DNA from: a virus
DNA length: 22,488 nt
Direction: 5' to 3' (one strand)
IMG/VR virus record: IMGVR_UViG_3300037189_000613
Span: 1-22,488 of that record
Below the pieces are notes generated by a model that saw only the letters and a list, made by a program, of their open reading frames with translations, had not been told where the DNA came from and did not search any database. Position 1 is the first letter of the stretch. The number at the start of each line of letters is the position of its first letter. The position numbers and the translations under genes are program-made. Positions 7,927 through 14,158 of the stretch are shown piece after piece.

Positions 7927-9642
7927 ATGATTCTATTTAAAAAACTACGATATCAGAATCTACTATCTACAGGTAATCAGTTTACTGAACTTGTTTTTAC
8001 TAAATCTAAGTCGACACTGGTAGTAGGACAAAACGGTGCGGGTAAGTCAACGTTTATCGAGGCGTTGACTTTTGCTCTGTATGGTAAACCCTTTCGAAAT
8101 ATTAACAAGCCACAGTTGCTTAACTCTATTACACAAAAGAATCTATTAGTTGAACTAGAGTTTTCTATTGGTAAGAAAGAGTATATGATTCGTCGAGGCA
8201 TTAAGCCTAACGTATTTGAAATTATAGTCAACGGGCAGCTACTAGATCAGAACGCAGACGCACGAGAATATCAGGAACATCTAGAGAAGAACATTCTTAA
8301 ACTAAACTTTAAGTCGTTTAGTCAGATTGTTGTACTAGGTTCGGCAAACTATGTTCCGTTTATGCAGTTACCTGCATCTGAACGTCGCAAGGTTGTAGAA
8401 GATCTTTTGGACATACAGATCTTCTCCGTAATGAACAGCATCCTAAAAGATAAGATCGCAAATAACCGGACCGCAGTAACTGAAATAGATTACAGTATCA
8501 ACTTATGTGAACAGAAGATCGAAATGCACACTAAGCATATCGATACACTGAAAGCAAATAACGATGATCTAATCGTACAGAAACAACAGAAGATTAAAGA
8601 ACATCAAGAAGGATTAGATAGTCTATCTGTTGATACTGATTTACTTTTAGAAAAAGTGGAGATATTAAATGAAGAAGTCTGTGATGAAACCAGGGTCTTG
8701 GGTCGTAAGACTAAACTTGTTCAGATGGAATCTACAATTGAAGATAAGATACGCAAACTTAAAAAAGAAGTGGCGTTCTATCACGATCATGATAACTGCC
8801 CCACATGTAAGCAGGGCATTGACCATGAATTTAAGACCGAAACTATCTCTAAGCGCGAAGCAAAATCCGGCGAACTAACAGAAGCACTTACTAAGCTAGA
8901 AACAGAGATTACTACAACAGAAAGTCGTATCGAAGAGATTAATAAACTCAACGAGCAGATCTCTAGCCTAAATACTAAGATTAGTGAAAACAATCAGCAG
9001 ATTAAGTTCTACAATAGATACATTAAAGATCTACGTGAAGAAATTACTAACCTGCAAGATCAGGCTTCTAAGATTGATACTAACTCTGAAGATACCGTGA
9101 AATATGAAGAAGAGCTAAATAAGCATAACGCACGTAAACAAGAACTGATTAAAGAAAAGTCTGTACTAGATATTGCTGGACAATTACTAAAAGATACAGG
9201 TATTAAGACTAAGATTATTCGACAGTATGTACCTGTTATGAACAAATTGATTAATAAGTATCTATCAGCATTGGACTTTTTTGTAGACTTTCAATTGGAT
9301 GAATCATTTAATGAAACAATCAAATCAAGATTCCGGGACGACTTTTCATATGCTTCTTTCTCCGAGGGAGAAAAGATGCGCATTGATCTTGCTCTTATGT
9401 TTACCTGGCGTGCTATTGCTAAGCTACGTAATAGCGCTTCCACTAATCTTCTTATCATGGACGAGGTCTTCGATTCGTCGCTTGACGCAACTGGTACAGA
9501 AGAGTTCTTAAAGATACTAGAGAGCTTGACTTCTGATTCGAATACGTTTATTATTAGTCATAAAGGCGATAGTTTGTTCGATCACTTCCACAGCGTAATC
9601 AAGTTCGAGAAGCATGCTAATTTCTCACGTATTACTACCTAA
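7927..9642 (+). CDS. 46: Recombination endonuclease subunit gp46 (Rad50/SMC-like ATPase)
   Basis: gp46 is the ATPase partner of gp47 in DNA end resection. The protein has 571 residues (T4: 560). Features in order are Walker A GQNGAGKS at 34-41, a long coiled coil from about 170 to 400 interrupted by the zinc hook CPTC at 291-294, the ABC signature FSEGE at about 478-482, Walker B LLIMDE with D512/E513, and the H-loop ISHKGD. All Rad50-type elements are intact. The 3' end overlaps the convergent minus-strand endonuclease gene by 18 bp. Confidence 0.96.
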   Translation: MILFKKLRYQNLLSTGNQFTELVFTKSKSTLVVGQNGAGKSTFIEALTFALYGKPFRNINKPQLLNSITQKNLLVELEFSIGKKEYMIRRGIKPNVFEIIVNGQLLDQNADAREYQEHLEKNILKLNFKSFSQIVVLGSANYVPFMQLPASERRKVVEDLLDIQIFSVMNSILKDKIANNRTAVTEIDYSINLCEQKIEMHTKHIDTLKANNDDLIVQKQQKIKEHQEGLDSLSVDTDLLLEKVEILNEEVCDETRVLGRKTKLVQMESTIEDKIRKLKKEVAFYHDHDNCPTCKQGIDHEFKTETISKREAKSGELTEALTKLETEITTTESRIEEINKLNEQISSLNTKISENNQQIKFYNRYIKDLREEITNLQDQASKIDTNSEDTVKYEEELNKHNARKQELIKEKSVLDIAGQLLKDTGIKTKIIRQYVPVMNKLINKYLSALDFFVDFQLDESFNETIKSRFRDDFSYASFSEGEKMRIDLALMFTWRAIAKLRNSASTNLLIMDEVFDSSLDATGTEEFLKILESLTSDSNTFIISHKGDSLFDHFHSVIKFEKHANFSRITT

Positions 9643-10230
9643 TGAATTAGTTTTTGTTATCTTTGGTTCATTTGGATTGGTCTTTTTAAGGCCTTTATTC
9701 CAACCTACAGAAACACCTTTTTTGCCCTTATTCCAAGCAACCCGCCCTTTCATTTTTTCTATGGTTTCAGCTGTATGTTTATAGCCTTTTGTTGACGGCA
9801 TTTGTTTACCATTAGCCATTTTATTTTTTTCATCTTGGCTTTTTGCTAATTTTCTTTCTTCTGACCATTTTTCTTTTTTGGGTTTTCGCATTTTTATTAA
9901 AGTTTCAGGTTTGTGTTTATAGCCTATTTTTGGTGTTGGCGGCGCTCCAATAGCAATGTTCAACCAATCTTCTCTGGTTTTTACTTTGAGTTTAGTTAGT
10001 ACTTTTTGTTCCCATAATTGACATTGTTCTCTTGTATCAAATATTTTTCGTATTTGTACATCAAAAGATTCTTTACCATGTTCTTTTATGAGTTGTTTTA
10101 CTTTTTTTGATGAGGTAAAATACGTATTCCATAGATCATTAGGATGGCATCCTGTTTTCCAACGGGCTCCATAATAATGTTGATTTGTTATCCTATTATA
10201 GATATAGTAGGTAAAATAAACAGTGTACAT
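9625..10230 (-). CDS. GIY-YIG-like homing endonuclease with NUMOD3-type repeats
   Basis: This is the only gene on the minus strand. The chosen start at 10230 gives 201 residues and has a perfect GGAGG ribosome site 5 bases upstream. An upstream ATG at 10323 would run into the deformylase gene and is less likely. The N-terminus reads YYIYNRITNQHYYGARW, a GIY-YIG-type core with the usual Tyr pairs and Arg; a candidate catalytic Glu lies in LWEQKVL. Downstream, GYKHKPETLIKM and GYKHTAETIEKMKG are NUMOD3-type DNA-binding repeats, followed by two WNKG motifs. This is the domain order of free-standing phage homing endonucleases. It sits between genes 46 and def and has its own late promoter. Such genes spread by cutting phage lacking the insert. 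Confidence 0.8.
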   Translation of the reverse strand: MYTVYFTYYIYNRITNQHYYGARWKTGCHPNDLWNTYFTSSKKVKQLIKEHGKESFDVQIRKIFDTREQCQLWEQKVLTKLKVKTREDWLNIAIGAPPTPKIGYKHKPETLIKMRKPKKEKWSEERKLAKSQDEKNKMANGKQMPSTKGYKHTAETIEKMKGRVAWNKGKKGVSVGWNKGLKKTNPNEPKITKTNSLGSNT

Positions 10231-10252
10231 TATATCCTCCATGTAGTATAGT
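10224..10252 (+). promoter_or_regulatory. Possible sigma70-type promoter for def-queE-dexA
   Basis: TGTACA (10224-10229) and TATAGT (10247-10252) are 17 bp apart, 38 bp before the deformylase start. A second pair, TTGATT (10180-10185) and TATAGT (10203-10208), is also 17 bp apart. A + strand promoter is needed here because the preceding gene reads the other way. Both -35 boxes match the consensus at only 4 of 6 bases. Confidence 0.35.
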
Positions 10253-10253
10253 G

Positions 10254-10261
10254 TATTTATA
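10254..10261 (-). promoter_or_regulatory. T4-type late promoter of the homing endonuclease gene
   Basis: Read on the minus strand this is an exact TATAAATA, 23 bp before the ATG at 10230. The predicted leader is short and contains the GGAGG site. The mobile gene therefore appears to be expressed late, independently of its neighbours. Confidence 0.82.
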
Positions 10262-10289
10262 GAAAACAAGTTTTTAGTAGGATCGCAGC

Positions 10290-10805
10290 ATGATTCTTGA
10301 TTTAATTCCAGCAAATAGTCCAATTCTTAAACAGGAAATGGAACGTTTTGATTTTTCTAATCCGCCAGTAAATCCCCTAGATCTAGTTACGGATCTAGCC
10401 GAAACAATGCTACATCATAATGGTATTGGACTAGCAGCAAATCAATGTGGTCTTCCATACCGTGTATTTGTTATGAATGCAGATGAATTAATTCCTTGTT
10501 TTAATCCTATTATAGTACATTATGATCCTGATACTATTGTACTAGAGGAAGGGTGTCTGTCTAATCCTAATCTGTTTGTCAAGATTAAGCGCCCTCGTAC
10601 TATCAAGGTCCGTTATACGGAACCAGACGGAAATACTCTTACTCGTGTTTTTGATGGTATGACAGCAAGAATCTTTCAGCATGAATTATCTCATCTTAAC
10701 GGGGAGAATTATATCCGTCTCGCTTCTTCGTATCATAGAGAACAAGCACGCAGTCAACAGAAGAAAGCTAATCGACAAAATAAGGAACTACATTATGCCT
10801 ATTAA
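10290..10805 (+). CDS. def: Peptide deformylase
   Basis: This enzyme removes the formyl group from the initiator Met of new proteins and is common in marine T4-like phages. The protein has 171 residues. All three family motifs are present: G-I-G-L-A-A-N-Q (45-52), E-G-C-L-S-N-P (87-93, metal ligand Cys89) and H-E-L-S-H (131-135, metal ligands His131 and His135, catalytic Glu132). The third motif is usually HELDH; Ser replaces Asp, but the HExxH core is intact. A ribosome site AGGA precedes the ATG. Its 3' end overlaps queE by 11 bp, so it is the first gene of an operon with queE, dexA and the phosphoribosyltransferase. Confidence 0.95.
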   Translation: MILDLIPANSPILKQEMERFDFSNPPVNPLDLVTDLAETMLHHNGIGLAANQCGLPYRVFVMNADELIPCFNPIIVHYDPDTIVLEEGCLSNPNLFVKIKRPRTIKVRYTEPDGNTLTRVFDGMTARIFQHELSHLNGENYIRLASSYHREQARSQQKKANRQNKELHYAY

Positions 10806-11619
10806 AGTATCTGAACTATTTTATTCTATTCAGGGAGAGGGACGTTATATGGGCGTCCCTTCTATCTTCTTACGTACATTTGGTTGTAATTTCCATTGCC
10901 AGGGTTTTGGTATGCCTCGTGGAGAACTGTCACAGGAACGTGAAGCTATCGATCCTAAAGATTACAAGGAATATGGCAATCTGCCATTAGTTACTACAGG
11001 TTGTGATTCTTATGCGAGCTGGGATCCACGGTTTAAGCACCTAAGCCCTATGTTGGAAGTAGATGCTATTGTAGAACGTATTCATGAGCTACTACCACAT
11101 AAAGAATGGTTGGACGAGCATCTGGTTATTACAGGAGGAGAGCCTCTACTTGGTTGGCAGAAGCAATATATTGAACTTATTAGTAAGATGCCTGAACTAC
11201 AGGAAATTACATTCGAGACTAATGGCACACAAGAACTTAATTCGGAACTAGCTGATTATCTTAAGAGTGAATTTCATCCAGCAGCTATTACATTTTCTGT
11301 GTCGGCTAAGTTGCCTTGTTCTGGACATACTTTTGAAGAAGCTATTAAACCAGAGATTGTTGTAGATTATGAAAAGGTTGGTTACACTTATTTGAAGTTT
11401 GTTGTAGCAAACGAAGAAGATGTCGCTGATGCTGAGAAGGCTGTTGCAATGTATCGTGATGCTGGGTTTATTGGACCAGTATATCTAATGCCTGTAGGTG
11501 GTGTAGAATCTGTTTACACATTAAATAACAAGAACGTAGCACTTATGGCACTAGAACGTGGTTGGAGATACTCTGATCGTCTACAGGTTCCTCTCTTTAA
11601 GAACGCCTGGGCCACATAA
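10795..11619 (+). CDS. queE: 7-carboxy-7-deazaguanine synthase QueE (radical SAM)
   Basis: QueE converts 6-carboxy-tetrahydropterin to 7-carboxy-7-deazaguanine, the ring-contracting step of preQ0 synthesis. The start at 10795 (AAGGA upstream) gives 274 residues beginning MPIKVSELFYSIQGEG, the conserved QueE opening. An upstream in-frame ATG at 10681 is buried in def. The cluster-binding cysteines are C31 and C35 (GCNFHC) with a distant third, probably C70 in TTGCDSY. The normal radical SAM spacing is CxxxCxxC, so a 34-residue insert separates the last two. Known QueE proteins also show variable insertions here. The SAM-binding ITGGEPLL motif and the C-terminal 'PVYLMPVGG' are present. It overlaps def and dexA. 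Confidence 0.9.
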   Translation: MPIKVSELFYSIQGEGRYMGVPSIFLRTFGCNFHCQGFGMPRGELSQEREAIDPKDYKEYGNLPLVTTGCDSYASWDPRFKHLSPMLEVDAIVERIHELLPHKEWLDEHLVITGGEPLLGWQKQYIELISKMPELQEITFETNGTQELNSELADYLKSEFHPAAITFSVSAKLPCSGHTFEEAIKPEIVVDYEKVGYTYLKFVVANEEDVADAEKAVAMYRDAGFIGPVYLMPVGGVESVYTLNNKNVALMALERGWRYSDRLQVPLFKNAWAT

Positions 11620-12236
11620 TGAAGTATAACTTTATTCTAGATTACGAGTCTATTGGAAACTTTGTTTTTGATTGTCCTGTAATTAATTGTGCGTACTTTG
11701 TTTTTGATTGGGAACGTTTTACTAGCGATAACCCATACACTTTTGAAGAACTTATCGAATCTATCAAGATGGATAAGTTTGATCTAGAAGATCAGAAAAA
11801 GTATGGTTACAAGCCTAAACAAGAAAACATCGACTGGTGGATGGGACAGAGTAAGGAAGCTCGTAAGCAACTGTTTCCAAGCGATAAAGATATTACACAA
11901 AAACAGTTTGTATCTAACATTACGAATTATCTAACACCGTATAAGATTGATTGCTGGTGGTCTAGAGCTAACTGTTTTGATCCAGTATTGTTGCAACGTC
12001 AGTTTGTTGATGTTTCTTCTAACGAAGATCTAAATAAACTACTCAAGTTCTGGAAGATGCGAGATATCAGAACATATATAGATACACGATTTAATTTCGA
12101 GAACAAAAAGAATGGATTTTGTCCCGAAGAAGATGAAAAAGCATGGGACGCTAAGTTCATTCTACATAACTCTATACATGACGTTGCAGCAGATATCTTA
12201 AGGCTACAACGCATTGAACGTTTAATCCATACCTAA
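11619..12236 (+). CDS. dexA: Exonuclease A, DnaQ-like 3'-5' exonuclease
   Basis: DexA is the T4 3'-5' exonuclease of the DEDD family. The 205 residues (T4: 227) align well with it: DYESIG at 8-13 (T4 DFETMG, metal ligands D8 and E10), 'IDWWMGQSKEARKQLFPSDKD' at about 71-91 (T4: IEWWKNQSPEARKNIAPSDED), NCFDPVLL with D121, 'KFWKMRDIRTYID' (T4: KFWNQRDIRTRIE) and HNSIHDVAADI with H187 and D188 (T4: HDSIHDCAKDI). All catalytic residues are present. The start overlaps the queE stop by one base. It probably degrades host DNA or trims phage DNA ends. Confidence 0.9.
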   Translation: MKYNFILDYESIGNFVFDCPVINCAYFVFDWERFTSDNPYTFEELIESIKMDKFDLEDQKKYGYKPKQENIDWWMGQSKEARKQLFPSDKDITQKQFVSNITNYLTPYKIDCWWSRANCFDPVLLQRQFVDVSSNEDLNKLLKFWKMRDIRTYIDTRFNFENKKNGFCPEEDEKAWDAKFILHNSIHDVAADILRLQRIERLIHT

Positions 12237-12245
12237 GGAGTTTAA

Positions 12246-12731
12246 ATGATTGACCCAACTACTATTATAGATTATGAGTATAACGACTTTCGCAGCGGTA
12301 TCGATAAGATCGCCAAAGCTATCACAGCTTCGGGCTGGTCTCCTGACTATATCGTGGGTATTGTTCGTGGTGGCGCTGTCCCAGCAGTTTATCTATCTCA
12401 TAAGCTGAAGATTCCGGTACAGATGGTCCACTGGAATACAAGAGATACTACTATTTTTGATAAAGAATCTAACTGTTGGATTCCTGAAGATATACACAAC
12501 GGTAAAAAAGTTTTAATTGTTGATGATATTGTTGATGGCGGCGATACTATTCGGGAATTACTCGAAGACTGGTATCAATCTACTGCAGGACTAGGAGATT
12601 TACCTATTGACAATATTAGAATTTCTGCTATGATATATAATACATCACAAGATGTTAAAGTAGATTTTTACGATCGTACTATAGATCGTAACGAGGATTC
12701 CCGGTGGGTAATCTTTCCATGGGAAGCGTAA
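12246..12731 (+). CDS. Purine phosphoribosyltransferase (Gpt/COG2236-like)
   Basis: This 161-residue protein has the type I phosphoribosyltransferase fold. It contains YIVGIVRGGAVPAVYLS (about 36-51), the PRPP-binding loop V-L-I-V-D-D-I-V-D-G-G-D-T (89-101) and a C-terminal RWVIFPWE typical of xanthine-guanine phosphoribosyltransferases. The likely reaction is a free purine base plus PRPP giving the nucleotide and pyrophosphate; the exact base is not readable. It is preceded by a strong ribosome site (TAAGGAG) and lies between preQ0 genes. An attractive but untested role is salvage of guanine released when DpdA exchanges bases in DNA. Confidence 0.82.
   Translation: MIDPTTIIDYEYNDFRSGIDKIAKAITASGWSPDYIVGIVRGGAVPAVYLSHKLKIPVQMVHWNTRDTTIFDKESNCWIPEDIHNGKKVLIVDDIVDGGDTIRELLEDWYQSTAGLGDLPIDNIRISAMIYNTSQDVKVDFYDRTIDRNEDSRWVIFPWEA
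12607..12634 (+). promoter_or_regulatory. Possible sigma70 promoter inside the phosphoribosyltransferase gene, upstream of queD
   Basis: A perfect TTGACA (12607-12612) lies 16 bp before TATGAT (12629-12634), which also has an extended -10 TG at 12626-12627. It lies within coding sequence, 167 bp before queD, and would give queD a leader of about 160 nt. A chance match inside a gene is possible. Confidence 0.4.
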
Positions 12732-12800
12732 GCGGTCTTAACAGCATCATCCCGCTATACTAAATTCTGCTGCTCTATTAACCTAATAGGGGAATACAAT
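12732..12800 (+). other. Leader of queD with possible folded structure
   Basis: This 69-bp gap holds three short inverted repeats. Stem 1 is AGCGG/CCGCT (12731-12735 with 12752-12756). CAGCA in its loop (12742-12746) can pair with TGCTG (12768-12772), giving an H-type pseudoknot. A third stem is CTATTA/TAATAG (12775-12780 with 12784-12789), touching the AGGGGA ribosome site. TATACT at 12756-12761 could be a -10 box but has no good -35. The stems are short, so the fold is tentative. Confidence 0.3.
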
Positions 12801-13253
12801 ATGCCATATTATAGTACAAAACATTATGGACACAACATTGGTCTTTCGGCTGTATTTCGGCAACCGAACGCAGATCATTCGCATTGCCATTTACTTCATG
12901 GGTATAGCCTTGCATTTACCTTTAAGTTTGGTTGTGATGAACTAGACAATAAGAATTGGGCAGTTGACTTCGGCGGTCTTAAGCAAATTAAGGCGTGGCT
13001 AGAAGATAATTTCGACCATAAGGTCGCAGTTGATATTAATGACCCGCACTTAGATAAGTTAAAGGAACTCGAAGCACTTGATCTTGCAGAGCTTCGTATC
13101 TTTGACGGAGTAGGCGCAGAAAAGTTTGCATACCACGCATTCCAGTATGCAGACAAATTAATCCGTGAAAAGACTAACAACCGTTGTTGGGTGCAGTCAG
13201 TAGAGTGTGCCGAACATGGTGCTAACTCAGCAATTTATGAAAAGGAAGATTGA
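12801..13253 (+). CDS. queD: 6-carboxy-tetrahydropterin synthase QueD (variant zinc site)
   Basis: QueD converts dihydroneopterin triphosphate to 6-carboxy-tetrahydropterin, the second step of preQ0 synthesis. The protein has 150 residues. The family pattern is clear: SHCHLLHGY (25-35 region; candidate catalytic C29), VDFGGLK (56-61; the classical form is IDFAELK), FDHKVAVDINDP (D72, H73) and VECAEHGANSAIY at the end. Two classical zinc ligands differ: the first His position reads Phe19 (AVFR in place of AAHR) and HGH reads HGY (Tyr35). Nearby His8, His11, His26 and His28 might take over metal binding. I believe a QueD-like subgroup with this pattern exists, so it is probably active. Confidence 0.85.
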   Translation: MPYYSTKHYGHNIGLSAVFRQPNADHSHCHLLHGYSLAFTFKFGCDELDNKNWAVDFGGLKQIKAWLEDNFDHKVAVDINDPHLDKLKELEALDLAELRIFDGVGAEKFAYHAFQYADKLIREKTNNRCWVQSVECAEHGANSAIYEKED

Positions 13254-13255
13254 TT

Positions 13256-13417
13256 ATGAAATATCCAGACCCTAAGAAGCATCAGCTCGTATCGTTCGTC
13301 AAGAGCGGTCTACGTATTGCTGGATGTGTATGTGCAATTTCTAGTGGCGGTATCGTTGGGCTTGCAATTGCATTGTTGTTGGCTGAACTTGTTGGCATCT
13401 ACGAAGAATTAGTTTAA
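13256..13417 (+). CDS. Small membrane protein of unknown function
   Basis: This 53-residue reading frame starts 2 bases after the queD stop. The first 20 residues are polar and basic (MKYPDPKKHQLVSFVKSGLR). Residues about 21-46 form one hydrophobic, Gly/Ala/Leu-rich transmembrane helix, and the end is acidic (GIYEELV). This is a single-span protein with its positive N-terminus probably in the cytoplasm. I recall similar short proteins with an HQ-VSF-KSG-RI pattern in marine T4-like phages, but their role is not known. It could act in membrane association, inhibition of superinfection or lysis control; nothing in the sequence decides. Confidence 0.7.
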   Translation: MKYPDPKKHQLVSFVKSGLRIAGCVCAISSGGIVGLAIALLLAELVGIYEELV

Positions 13418-13433
13418 TTTTTTTTGTATCTGC

Positions 13434-13462
13434 TTGACAGAAATTGCTAAATACACTATAAC
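13434..13462 (+). promoter_or_regulatory. Strong sigma70-type promoter of the folE-dpdA-queC operon
   Basis: A perfect TTGACA (13434-13439) is followed after 17 bp by TATAAC (13457-13462, 5 of 6). An AT-rich run with eight T lies just upstream and could act as an UP element. The expected leader is about 24 nt and contains AAGGAG. It lies in the only sizeable gap of this block, so it probably drives folE, dpdA, the PLP enzyme and queC early in infection. Confidence 0.75.
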
Positions 13463-13492
13463 AAGTAATATTGTACAGCAGAAGGAGTTAAT

Positions 13493-14158
13493 ATGAAAAC
13501 TGATTACGAACTAGGCAAGAAGGTAAATGCGTATTTGGTATCTAAGGGTGTAGAAACACCTGTAGTTCTGGATATGTTGAATGTATCTGACAAGAGTAAG
13601 ATTACAAAGATCGAAAAGAACTTCCGTAATATTATGGAAACACTTGGGTTGGATCTGACTGATGATAGTCTTGTAGATACACCTACTCGTGTTGCTAAGA
13701 TGTATGTTAACGAAATCTTTCGTGGTCTTAACTACGAGCAGTTTCCTAAGTGTACTGTAGTAGAGAACAAGATGAAGTACGACGAAATGGTTGTAGAAAA
13801 GAACATTACAGCAATTTCTTCTTGCGAACATCACTTTGTTACTATTGATCAGAAGGTACACATTGCTTACATTCCAGCAGATAAGGTTCTTGGTCTTAGT
13901 AAGCTAAATCGTATTGCAAAGTTCTTTGCGCATCGTCCACAGATTCAGGAACGTTATGCTGAACAGTTGTTCTATGCACTAGAATGTATTCTGGAAACTA
14001 GCAACATTGCTGTTGTTGTTACTGGTAAGCATTATTGTGTTGCACAGCGTGGTGTAGAGGATACTAGCTCTTATACTATTACAAGCAAGCTAGGTGGTTT
14101 CTTTAAGTCGGACTCTTCTGTTCGCAAGGAATTTATGGATTTGGTAAACAGCAAATGA
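13493..14158 (+). CDS. folE: GTP cyclohydrolase I (FolE)
   Basis: FolE opens GTP to dihydroneopterin triphosphate and formate, the entry step to preQ0. The protein has 221 residues, normal for the bacterial enzyme. Zinc ligands and catalytic residues are visible: C111 and H114 in SSCEHHFVTI, C182 in HYCVAQRGVED, and the conserved GLSKLNRIAKFFAHRPQIQE helix (134-153). VDTPTRVAKMY near 61-71 is also a family signature. It has its own promoter and a good ribosome site. Its stop overlaps the dpdA start (ATGA), so the two are translationally coupled, tying precursor supply to base insertion. Confidence 0.96.
   Translation: MKTDYELGKKVNAYLVSKGVETPVVLDMLNVSDKSKITKIEKNFRNIMETLGLDLTDDSLVDTPTRVAKMYVNEIFRGLNYEQFPKCTVVENKMKYDEMVVEKNITAISSCEHHFVTIDQKVHIAYIPADKVLGLSKLNRIAKFFAHRPQIQERYAEQLFYALECILETSNIAVVVTGKHYCVAQRGVEDTSSYTITSKLGGFFKSDSSVRKEFMDLVNSK

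Noticed and set aside
10231-10323. Longer start of the minus-strand endonuclease at 10323
   Set aside because: It would cross its own late promoter and overlap def, while 10230 has a perfect GGAGG at good spacing.
10681-10794. N-terminal extension of queE from an ATG at 10681
   Set aside because: It is the shadow of the deformylase C-terminus in another frame. The true start at 10795 has AAGGA and the conserved QueE N-terminus.
13418-13433. T-run after the small membrane protein as a terminator
   Set aside because: No convincing GC-containing stem precedes it. It more likely acts as AT-rich sequence upstream of the folE promoter.
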